Shown: positions 1 to 7,814 of the stretch, in pieces
Position numbering within the stretch: position 1 is the stretch's first letter
Layout: the number at the start of each line of letters is the position of its first letter
Source of the DNA: Acidobacteriota bacterium
GTDB lineage: Bacteria > Acidobacteriota > Vicinamibacteria > Marinacidobacterales > Marinacidobacteraceae
NCBI GenBank assembly: GCA_022820545.1
Contig: JAJEFG010000032.1
Coordinates: forward strand, 1 to 64,000
Direction: 5' to 3'
DNA length: 64,000 bases
Position numbers and translations under genes: made by a program
Notes under the pieces: generated by a model
Databases searched by the model: none
The model's input: the letters and a program-made list of their open reading frames with translations, nothing else
Told to the model about the DNA's origin: nothing

Positions 1-56
1 CTTTCGCTGACCCCCCGGGCACCCCGGGCACGGCCTCCCAGCGCGGAGCGCCGCGC

Positions 57-92
57 GTGCCGGTCTGGAGACCGGCGTTCCAAGCCGGCGGC
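57..92 (+). repeat. REP-like class B element
   Basis: gtGCCGGTCTggAGACCGGCgttccaagccggcggc. Confidence 0.55.
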
Positions 93-279
93 TTCCTGCC
101 CGCGGTGGGCGCCGCCCGCTGCAGCGTGGTGGGCGCCCTCCGCGAGCAGTAGCGGCGGCCGTACCCGCCTCCCGCCGCTACGTCAAGGCGCCTCCTCCCG
201 TGGCGGCAGTGCCGCGGTCAATTGTGGACACGCTGTGACTACATCGTTAGAATGGAGTCTTCCGAGGAGGCGTCGAACC

Positions 280-558
280 GTGGAATTCGCCCTGCGCGAC
301 GCGAAGGCGCGACTCTCTGAACTCGTCGGCGCGGCGGTGGCTGGAGAGCGGGTCGTGATCACGCGGTATGGCGAGCCTGTCGTGGAACTCGTGCGGTGGC
401 GCCGGCGTGGCGCTCTCGATCTCGAGCGGCTCGCGAAGGTGTGCGCGGAGCACGGCATCGAAGAGGCGCCGCTCGACGAAGCCGAGGCGATGATCGCCGC
501 GTTTCACGATCCGGCACTCAGCCGTCAGGTGCTGGGGCTCGAGACGGAAACCGACTGA
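280..558 (+). CDS. Type II antitoxin, Phd/YefM-like
   Basis: Translation VEFALRDAKARLSELVGAAVAGERVVITRYGEPVVELV is typical of Phd/YefM; PIN toxin follows immediately. The track start at 235 is possible; the GTG at 280 fits the family better. Confidence 0.8.
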   Translation: MEFALRDAKARLSELVGAAVAGERVVITRYGEPVVELVRWRRRGALDLERLAKVCAEHGIEEAPLDEAEAMIAAFHDPALSRQVLGLETETD

Positions 559-572
559 GCGCGAGCCGGTCC

Positions 573-968
573 GTGGGCGTTCTTCTCGACACGTCCTACC
601 TCTACCGGTTGATGAGGGCCCGGGCGAGTCTGTCCGGGAGCGAGCGGCAGTTTCTTGAGCGGCAGGACACTCCGATCCACGTCAGCGCGGTTTCCATTTG
701 GGAAATGCGCCTCAAGTACCAGGCGCGCGACCGGTTGGGCCGGCGCAAGAGCCCCTTCGATCCACGAGAGGTGGTTGCCGCGCTGACCAGGCTGAACGTG
801 GTGCTGCTGCCGCTCACCATGCGCCATGCGGCCGAGCGGCTTCGCGTTCCCATCACGCACCGCGATCCCTTCGACGAGCTGCTCCTGGTCCAGGCCCAGG
901 TGGAGGGGCTGCGTCTGCTGACCGCGGATGAGCACCTGGTCGGCCATCCCCTGGCCATCACCCCGTAG
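573..968 (+). CDS. PIN-domain toxin, VapC-like
   Basis: VGVLLDTSYLYRLM...VSAVSIWEMRLKYQ...AAERLRVPITHRDPFDELLLVQAQVEGLRLLTADEHL; paired with the upstream Phd antitoxin. GTG start at 573 inside the longer track ORF. Confidence 0.82.
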   Translation: MGVLLDTSYLYRLMRARASLSGSERQFLERQDTPIHVSAVSIWEMRLKYQARDRLGRRKSPFDPREVVAALTRLNVVLLPLTMRHAAERLRVPITHRDPFDELLLVQAQVEGLRLLTADEHLVGHPLAITP

Positions 969-1029
969 CGGCGCCACGGACGGGCCCCTGAATGGAGCGA
1001 GTGACCGGGATCTCCTGACGCAGGCGGCG

Positions 1030-3153
1030 TCAGTTCAGCCCGCGGCGCCGGAGCAGGGGCTCCACCTCCGGGTCCCGCCCGCGGAAGGTGCGGAAGAGGT
1101 CCATGGCCTCGATGCTGCCCCCCTTCGAGAGCAGCGTCTCCCGGAAGTGGTCGCCGTTCTCCCGCAGGAGGCCGTTGTTCTCCCGGAACCACTCCACCGA
1201 GTCGGCGTCGAGGACCTCGCTCCAGATGTACGAGTAGTAGCCGGCCGAGTAGCCGCTGCTCCAGATGTGGGAGAAGTAGGTGGTGCGGTAGCGCGGCGGC
1301 ACCGGCGCGAAGGCGATTCCCGCCTCCTCGAGCGCCGCTTCCTCGAACGCGAGCACCCCAGCCGCATCGGGGGTCTCGCCGACCCCGAGCTGGTGCCAGG
1401 CGAGGTCGAGCAGGGTGGCGGCCAGGTACTCGGTGGTGGCGAAGCCCTGGTTGAAGGTGCGTGCCGAGAGCACCCGGTCGAGGAGGTCGCCCGGGATCGG
1501 TTCGCCGGTCTCGTGGTGGACGGCGTAGTTGCGGAGCACCTCCGGCCAGGTCGCCCACATTTCGTTCACCTGCGAGGGGTATTCCACGAAGTCGCGCGGA
1601 ACGGAGGTCCCGGCGAAGTAGGGGTAGCGGACGTTCGAGAACAGGCCGTGCAGCGCGTGCCCGAACTCGTGGAACAGCGTGATGACCTCGTCGAAGGTCA
1701 GCAGCGTAGGTTCGCCCTCCGGGGGCTTGGGGACGTTCAGGTGGTTGGCGACCACCGGCTGCGTGCCGAGCAGGCCGGACTGGGAGACGTACGCGTTCAT
1801 CCAGGCGCCGCCCCGCTTCGACGGCCGGGCGTAGAAGTCGCCGATGAAGAGCCCGAGCGGGCTGCCGTCCTCCTCGAACACCTCCCAGATGCGGACGTCG
1901 GGGTGATAGACGGGCAGTTCAGGCCGCTCCTCGAAGGTCAGCCCGAAGAGCTGGGTGGCCGCGAAGAAGACCCCGTTCACCAGCACCCCGTCCATCTCGA
2001 AGTAGGGACGGAGCTCGGAGGCGTCAAAGGAGAACCGCTCGGCTCGCAGCTTCTCGGAGTAGTAGGACCAGTCCCAGGCCGCGATCTCGATGTCGGCGCC
2101 CTCGGAGCGGGCGAGTTCCGCCAGGTCCTCGGCTTCCCGGCGCGCGTTGGCTACGGCCCTCGGCGTGAGACCGGAAAGCCGTCCGTCGACCGCCTCGATG
2201 GTCTGCGCCGTCTGTTCCTCGAGGATGAAGGCGGCGTGGTGCGGGTAGCCGAGGAGCGCGGCGCGCTCGGCGCGGAGGGCGGCGATCTGCACCACCACCT
2301 CCCGGTTGTCGTGCTCGCCGCCGCGGCTCCCCCGCGCGAGCGAGGTCGTCATGATCCGCTCGCGGAGCGCGCGGTCCTCGAGCGAGGACAGGGCGGGTTG
2401 ACCGCTGGTGTTGAGGAGCGCGATGACGTACTTGCCTTCGAGGTCGCGGGCCCTCGCGGCTTCGGCCGCCGCCGCGATTTCACCTTCCGAGAGCCCGGCG
2501 AGTTCCTCGGCGGAATCCACCACCACCGCCGAGGCGTTCACCTCGTCCAGGGTGTTCTCGCTGAAGGCTGCCGAGAGCGAAGCGAGTTCGGCGTTGATCT
2601 CCCGCATGCGGTCCTTTTCGGACTCGGAGAGCAGGGCGCCGGCGCGGGTGAAGTCCCGCCGGTACTGCTCCACGAGGCGCACCTCTTCGGGCGAGAGGCC
2701 GAGGTCGTTCCGGGACTCGTAGAGCGACTCCACCCGGGCGAAGAGATCGGCGTTCAGAAGGATCTGGTCGGAGTGCGCCGCCAGCTTGGGCGCCATCTCG
2801 GCCCGGATCGCGTTGATCTCGTCGTTCGTATCCGCGGAGGAAAGGCTGAAGAAGACCCGCGCCACCCGGTCGAACAGCCGGCCCGACCGTTCGATGGGCA
2901 CCAGGGTGTTCTCGAAGGTGGCCGGTTCGGAGGACGACGCGATGGCCTCGATCTCCTCGAGTTGCTCGGCCATGCCGCGCTCGAACGCCGCCCGGTAGTG
3001 GCCGTCGTCGATGAGGTCGAAATGGGGCAGTCCGTAGGGCAGCGTGCTCTCGGTGAAGAACGGGTTATCGCCCATCACGGTCTCGGGGGTTCCGCCGCAC
3101 CCGGCGGCGAACACGAGAGCCGCTGCTACAGCTCGCAGGGTCCTGCTGGTCAT
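1030..3153 (-). CDS. dcp: M3-family metallopeptidase (peptidyl-dipeptidase Dcp-like), predicted lipoprotein
   Basis: HEFGHALHGLFSN zinc motif, M3 architecture, N-terminal lipobox-like AAGCGG. Confidence 0.88.
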   Translation of the reverse strand: MTSRTLRAVAAALVFAAGCGGTPETVMGDNPFFTESTLPYGLPHFDLIDDGHYRAAFERGMAEQLEEIEAIASSSEPATFENTLVPIERSGRLFDRVARVFFSLSSADTNDEINAIRAEMAPKLAAHSDQILLNADLFARVESLYESRNDLGLSPEEVRLVEQYRRDFTRAGALLSESEKDRMREINAELASLSAAFSENTLDEVNASAVVVDSAEELAGLSEGEIAAAAEAARARDLEGKYVIALLNTSGQPALSSLEDRALRERIMTTSLARGSRGGEHDNREVVVQIAALRAERAALLGYPHHAAFILEEQTAQTIEAVDGRLSGLTPRAVANARREAEDLAELARSEGADIEIAAWDWSYYSEKLRAERFSFDASELRPYFEMDGVLVNGVFFAATQLFGLTFEERPELPVYHPDVRIWEVFEEDGSPLGLFIGDFYARPSKRGGAWMNAYVSQSGLLGTQPVVANHLNVPKPPEGEPTLLTFDEVITLFHEFGHALHGLFSNVRYPYFAGTSVPRDFVEYPSQVNEMWATWPEVLRNYAVHHETGEPIPGDLLDRVLSARTFNQGFATTEYLAATLLDLAWHQLGVGETPDAAGVLAFEEAALEEAGIAFAPVPPRYRTTYFSHIWSSGYSAGYYSYIWSEVLDADSVEWFRENNGLLRENGDHFRETLLSKGGSIEAMDLFRTFRGRDPEVEPLLRRRGLN

Positions 3154-3245
3154 CGTTCTTGCTCCTGTCTGGGGGAAACTGTTCGCCCGTGGCGGTCACG
3201 AGCGACACTACCGGGGCCGACACTTCCTGCGGGCCGTACGGGTCG

Positions 3246-3668
3246 CTAGACGGTCTTCCACGGATCGATGACCGACACGCCGCACTCCCGAAAGTCCTCG
3301 GCGTCGCGTGTCGCGAGGGCCGCGCCGTGGGTCTTGGCGATTGCGGCGATCTGACAATCCAGAGAACCAATGGGGTTTCCGGCTTCGCGGCGCCGCGCAC
3401 CGATCTCGCTGAATGCGGCGGCGGCAGCGCGGTCGAACGCCAGGATGCGCCCCGTGAAGGTTGCGCGGAAGAACTCATCGGCCATTGAGGCCAAGTGGCG
3501 TCGTCGTCTCCCGGCCGGCAGGATGGCGATGCCGTAGCGGAGTTCGCCTTCGCTGACGGAAGTGGTGAAGAGTTCGCCGTACGGCTGGAGCCGCGTCCAC
3601 GTGGCAACCCGAAGATCCGGCTCAGGGCGCATCAACTCCGAAATCACGTTCGTGTCAACGATGGTCAC
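3246..3668 (-). CDS. PIN-domain toxin, VapC/FitB-like
   Basis: VTIVDTNVISELMRPEPD...GRILAFDRAAAAAFSEIGARRREAGNPIGSLDCQIAAIAKTHGAALATRDAEDF; GTG start at 3668, overlapping the antitoxin stop. Confidence 0.85.
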   Translation of the reverse strand: MTIVDTNVISELMRPEPDLRVATWTRLQPYGELFTTSVSEGELRYGIAILPAGRRRRHLASMADEFFRATFTGRILAFDRAAAAAFSEIGARRREAGNPIGSLDCQIAAIAKTHGAALATRDAEDFRECGVSVIDPWKTV

Positions 3669-3925
3669 GAGAAGTCCTCGGAGCTGAAGTCCGGCGGGTC
3701 GCGCATCGGTTCGCGCGGTGGCAGTTCGAGTTCCACTCCGCCGATGGGGTCGACGATCCGCCGGATCGCGTCGTAGAGGTTCTCTGGCGGGCCGGGATCC
3801 GTCTCCACGGCACTCTTCAGAATGGTTCGCGCCTCGGCCTCCATGGATCGCCCGTTCTCCGCCGCGCGCACACGTAGCCGCTTCTTGGTGGTCTCGTCGA
3901 GGTTGCGGATCGAAAGGCTGGCCAC
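3665..3925 (-). CDS. FitA-like ribbon-helix-helix antitoxin
   Basis: MASLSIRNLDETTKKRLRVRAAENGRSMEAEARTIL is the typical FitA/VapB RHH N-terminus; stop overlaps the toxin start. Confidence 0.85.
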   Translation of the reverse strand: MASLSIRNLDETTKKRLRVRAAENGRSMEAEARTILKSAVETDPGPPENLYDAIRRIVDPIGGVELELPPREPMRDPPDFSSEDFS

Positions 3926-4037
3926 GGGGTTTCTCCTGGGAACTCCGGAATCCTAGCGCAGGCAATGCCTGCACCGCCTGGAATGAGAGCGTGACGCGTT
4001 GCTGTGAAACGTGCGGCGCTCGATGACGGGGACGGCA

Positions 4038-4070
4038 GGGAGCGCCGGTCTTCAGACCGGCGCTCCTGGG
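4038..4070. terminator. Palindromic hairpin downstream of sulfatase-TPR gene (REP-like variant)
   Basis: ggagcgccggtc-ttca-gaccggcgctcc, near-perfect inverted repeat between convergent gene ends. Confidence 0.5.
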
Positions 4071-4096
4071 CGCCTCAACGTTCTCGCCACCGGCCA

Positions 4097-6400
4097 CTAC
4101 CGCCGGTAGGACTGCGCGCGGCGTACTTCGCGCTCTGCCTCCGCGGTGCGGCCCTGCCGGTTGTAGACGTCCGCCAGTACGAAGTGGCCCAGCGGGGCCA
4201 TCTCCGGGTCGGGCTCGAGCGCGAGCCCCCGAAGCGCCGTCTCTTCCGCCTCGGCGAGTTCTCCCCTGTCGAGCAGCACCTTGGACAGGTAGAGGTAGCC
4301 GATCGCGAATTCCTCGTTGTGCTCGAGGGCGGCACGGAACGACGCCTCCATGCGCTCCGGATCTCCCATCGCCCCGTAGAGCCTGGCGACGTTGAAGTGG
4401 GACCGGAAGTCCCGAGGCGCCATTTCGAGACGGGTCTCGTAGGCCTCGATGGCGCCCGAGCCGTCGCCGCGTTCCTCGAAGAGCAGCGCCAGGTTGTACC
4501 AGGCGTCCGAGAGCTGGTCGTCCATCTCCAGCGCGAGGCGCAGTTCGGCCTCGGCCTCGTCGAGGCGTCCCAGGCTCAGCAGGCACTCGCCCTTCAGGTT
4601 CCGGGCCGGCGCCCGCTCCTCGCCGGTGGCCTCGAGTCCCGCGAGCACTTCGAGCGCCGCTTCGTACTCTCCCTCGGCCGCGTGGATCTCGGCCAGGTGG
4701 TAGTGGGCCTTGTTGTCGTTCGGGTCCAGTTCCAGCAGGCGCCGGTAGCCGGCGGCGGCTTCGTCATACCGCTCCGCCAGCCGGTAGGCGTCCGCAAGCC
4801 CCAGGATCGCGGACTTGTATTCGGGATCGAGCGCCAGCGCTTCCCGGTAGGCGCCGATCGCGCCGTCCCAGTCTTCGCGCTTGACGTGGAGGTTGCCGAG
4901 GATCAGGTGCGCTTCGAGGATGCCGGGATCCTCGGCGAGCACGCGCTGCACCTTGGCCATCGCGTCCTCGATCCGGTCCTCGGTCGAGTCGGTGCCGGCC
5001 GCCTTCAGCAGGTTGTAGAGGACGATCTTGTCCTTGGGGTCGGCGAGTTCCTCACCTTCTGCCACCCGGACGCGCGAGGAGCCGCCCAGGTAGCCGAGCG
5101 CCGCGAGCTGAGCCCGCGTCTCCTCGTCCAGGGTCTCGGGGGCCGCTTCGTCGGCTCCTTCCTTCTCGTACTCGGCCACCAGTCGGTCGAGCCGCGCCTG
5201 GAGCTGGCGCACCTGTCCCGGCCGTTCGGGGGCGAGATTCCGCGTTTGGCCCGGATCCTCGAGCACCTCGAAGAGTTCCGGCCGCGGCGCCGAGATGAAG
5301 TGGAGCAGGCCGTTGCGGAGGGCGCGGAGCGGAGCCCAGCCGTAGTGGTTCCGGGGGTAGAAGCTCTCCGAATACGCCCAGAGTCCCAGGTCGGTCTCCG
5401 TTCCGTCGGCGAGCGGCACGAGGCTCGTGCCCTGCACGTCGCCCGGGACTCCAACCCCCACCAGGTCGAGGACCGTCGGCATCAGGTCGATCCCGCGCAC
5501 CTGGGCGGGGACGCGCAGTCCGCGGCCGATCTGGCGGTAGGGCGCCCGGAGGAGGAAGGGCACCTGCATCGCGGCGTCGTAGATGAAGAACCCGTGCGCC
5601 CCCTCGCGGTGCCGGCCGAGGCTCTCCCCGTGGTCCCCGATCAGGACGAGCAGCGTGTCGTCCGCGAGTTCGTTTTCGTCCAGCCAGTCCAGAAGCTGCC
5701 CGACCAGGGAATCGGTGAACAGCACCTCCGCGTCGTAGGTAGCTTCGGGGTAGCCGCTGACCCGGGACGCCCAGGGCTCCGGCGCCTCGTAGGGCCAGTG
5801 CGGGTCGTAGAGGTGGATCCAGGAGAAGAACCGTTCCTCCTTCACCCCGCCCATCCAGTCGAGCGCCGCATCGAGGACCTCGTCCCCGGGGCGCTGCACG
5901 CTGTCGAGGCTGATCCGCTCGAACTCGCGGAAGTTGAAGTCGTCGAAGTAGCGGTCGAATCCCTGGTCGAGACCCCAGCGGGAATCGACGACGAAGGCGG
6001 CGACGAACGCGCCGGTGCGGTACCCCGCCGCGTTCAACACCTCGGCGAGGGTTTCGGAGTCCTCTCGGACGTAGTAACCGCCGTTGTCGCGCACTCCGTT
6101 GAACATCGGGTAGGTCCCGGTGAACATGGAGGTGTGGGAGGGCAGGGTGAGCGGCACGGTGGCGGTCGCCTGCTCGAAGAGGACGCCCTCCGCCGCCACC
6201 CGTCCGAACCCGGTCGTCTGGATCCGGTCGTTGCCGTACTGGGTCAGGTGACGCGCCGAAAGGGTGTCGAGGGTGACCACCACGACGTTCAGGGGCCGGA
6301 CCTCGTCGGTTCCCCCCGGTAGTCCCGCGCATCCGGCGCCGAGGAGCGCGGCCAGGCCCGCGGCGGCCAGGTCGAACCGAACGTGCGCGCGCGGGAACAT
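4097..6400 (-). CDS. Sulfatase/alkaline-phosphatase-superfamily protein with C-terminal TPR repeats
   Basis: LNVVVVTLDTLSARHLTQYGN, GDHGESLGRHREGAHG, then multiple TPR units. Confidence 0.88.
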   Translation of the reverse strand: MFPRAHVRFDLAAAGLAALLGAGCAGLPGGTDEVRPLNVVVVTLDTLSARHLTQYGNDRIQTTGFGRVAAEGVLFEQATATVPLTLPSHTSMFTGTYPMFNGVRDNGGYYVREDSETLAEVLNAAGYRTGAFVAAFVVDSRWGLDQGFDRYFDDFNFREFERISLDSVQRPGDEVLDAALDWMGGVKEERFFSWIHLYDPHWPYEAPEPWASRVSGYPEATYDAEVLFTDSLVGQLLDWLDENELADDTLLVLIGDHGESLGRHREGAHGFFIYDAAMQVPFLLRAPYRQIGRGLRVPAQVRGIDLMPTVLDLVGVGVPGDVQGTSLVPLADGTETDLGLWAYSESFYPRNHYGWAPLRALRNGLLHFISAPRPELFEVLEDPGQTRNLAPERPGQVRQLQARLDRLVAEYEKEGADEAAPETLDEETRAQLAALGYLGGSSRVRVAEGEELADPKDKIVLYNLLKAAGTDSTEDRIEDAMAKVQRVLAEDPGILEAHLILGNLHVKREDWDGAIGAYREALALDPEYKSAILGLADAYRLAERYDEAAAGYRRLLELDPNDNKAHYHLAEIHAAEGEYEAALEVLAGLEATGEERAPARNLKGECLLSLGRLDEAEAELRLALEMDDQLSDAWYNLALLFEERGDGSGAIEAYETRLEMAPRDFRSHFNVARLYGAMGDPERMEASFRAALEHNEEFAIGYLYLSKVLLDRGELAEAEETALRGLALEPDPEMAPLGHFVLADVYNRQGRTAEAEREVRRAQSYRR

Positions 6401-6470
6401 GCTGGGCGGATTATCGCCTCACGCTCGGACGCCGACCTGTTCCGATGGCGCCAAGAGTATGGAGCATCAT

Positions 6471-6497
6471 CCACATAATCATGTGGTAATATGCCAC
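6471..6497 (+). promoter_or_regulatory. Putative mazEF operator
   Basis: CCACAT-aatc-ATGTGG (6471-6486) overlaps GTGG-taatatg-CCAC (6483-6497), immediately 5' of the antitoxin ATG at 6499. Confidence 0.5.
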
Positions 6498-6498
6498 C

Positions 6499-6738
6499 AT
6501 GAAGGCGGTGCAGATCAACTTCTCCGAGGACTTGCTCGCCCGTCTCGATGCCGACGAGATCGTCCGCGAGCTCGGTCGTTCCGAGGTCGTCCGGCGGATG
6601 GTGGAGGGCTATCTCCGCCGCCGGGAATCCCAGCGCATCGACGAATCACTGATCCGCGGCTATGGGCCGGAATTCCCGCCCATCGAGGAAGAACTGGAAG
6701 GCTGGACGGAGGCTGCCGCGGCGTGGCGCGAACCGTAA
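6499..6738 (+). CDS. RHH/MazE-like antitoxin
   Basis: MKAVQINFSEDLLARLDADEIVRELGRSEVVRRMVEGYLRRRE; followed by an overlapping MazF-like gene. Confidence 0.8.
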   Translation: MKAVQINFSEDLLARLDADEIVRELGRSEVVRRMVEGYLRRRESQRIDESLIRGYGPEFPPIEEELEGWTEAAAAWREP

Positions 6739-7082
6739 GGCGCGGAGACCTCTGGCTCTACGAATTCCGTTCCCCCGATCGGCGGCGTCCGGTTCTGGTG
6801 CTGACGCGGGAGGTCATCGTGAATCGGCTCCGCACCGTTACCGTGGCGCCGATCACCTCGACGATTCGCGGGAACGCGACCGAGGTGCGCGTGGGGACGT
6901 TCGAGGGCCTGAAACACGAATCCGTGGTGAACCTCGACCACGTCCAGACGGTCCCGCGGGCGGATCTCCGCCAGTGGATCGGGCGGCTCGGCCCCGGCCG
7001 GATGTTCGAGGTCTGTCAGGCGCTGAACGCCGCTTTCGGATGCGAGGCGACGATGGTTCGCGAGGAGCTCTGGGTGTTCTGA
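6723..7082 (+). CDS. MazF/PemK-like endoribonuclease toxin
   Basis: VARTVRRGDLWLYEFRSPDRRRPVLVLTREVIVNRLRTVTVAPITSTIRG...HESVVNLDHVQTVP; GTG start at 6723. Confidence 0.87.
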   Translation: MARTVRRGDLWLYEFRSPDRRRPVLVLTREVIVNRLRTVTVAPITSTIRGNATEVRVGTFEGLKHESVVNLDHVQTVPRADLRQWIGRLGPGRMFEVCQALNAAFGCEATMVREELWVF

Positions 7083-7147
7083 GGGCGGGAGCGCCGACCC
7101 GAGGTGAGTCCGTGGCATCACTCGTTGGCTGCCAGAATCGCTCAGCC

Positions 7148-7387
7148 ATGAAACGACGGGCCACGCTCACCGTCGCCGCCGACGATCTTGAGACGATTCG
7201 CGCCGAAGCCGGGCGACGGGGAGTGTCGTTGAACGCTCTACTCAGCGAGATCGTCGCCGAGCGGGCGGCGGAACTCCGGTCCCGGCGGAAACCCCGCCTG
7301 GGACTCGGTGGTAGCGGAAGTAGCGATCTTTCGCGACAAAGCGTCGAGGACGAAGCCTCTCCGGCTCGCGCTCCCTGGCGCGGTTGA
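7148..7387 (+). CDS. Antitoxin-like small protein
   Basis: MKRRATLTVAADDLETIRAEAGRRGVSLNALLSEIVAERAAELR, Arc/CopG-like; precedes a PIN remnant. Confidence 0.55.
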   Translation: MKRRATLTVAADDLETIRAEAGRRGVSLNALLSEIVAERAAELRSRRKPRLGLGGSGSSDLSRQSVEDEASPARAPWRG

Positions 7388-7636
7388 TGGCCTTCGTCCC
7401 CGATACCGGGCCGATCGTCGAACGTGCTCGACTGCGACGATACCGAACCGCTGCGAGCCGTTGAGCTCGGGCGCCAGTACGTGGACCTCGATCTGGGGTT
7501 CGTGGATGCGGCCGTGATCGCCATGTGCGAATCGCTGGGGGAGACGAAAGTCGCGACCCTGGACCGCCGGCACTTCGGCGTCGTCCGCCCCGCGCACTGC
7601 GAACGGCTGCGGCTTCTGCCGGAGGGAAATGCCTAG
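7387..7636 (+). pseudogene. Truncated/frameshifted PIN-domain (VapC-like) remnant
   Basis: Frame 1 starts MAFVPDTGPIV (PIN N-terminus); frame 2 (7424-7636) gives VDLDLGFVDAAVIAMCESLGETKVATLDRRHFGVV (PIN C-terminus). The middle of the domain is missing. Confidence 0.6.
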
Positions 7637-7814
7637 GGCGAGCCCGCGCCCTCTGTTTTGGTCCTTGCCGGTTCCCCAAGCCTCCGCGGGCTTCTCGTTG
7701 CCGGGGTTCCGGCCGGTTGACACGCCCCCTCCCGAGTCCATACGGTTCGGAATTGGACCGGAGGCGGTTTCGGCCGTCTTCGGGGTCCGCGACTTCCATC
7801 TTCAGGGGGTTTGG

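Noticed and set aside
928-3249. Large + strand ORF (773 aa) opposite the M3 peptidase
   Set aside because: Antisense shadow ORF typical of high GC; composition is low-complexity Arg/Gly/Glu/Val and the opposite strand has a clear peptidase.
4004-6322. Large + strand ORF (772 aa) opposite the sulfatase-TPR gene
   Set aside because: Shadow ORF; the - strand frame has recognisable sulfatase and TPR motifs.
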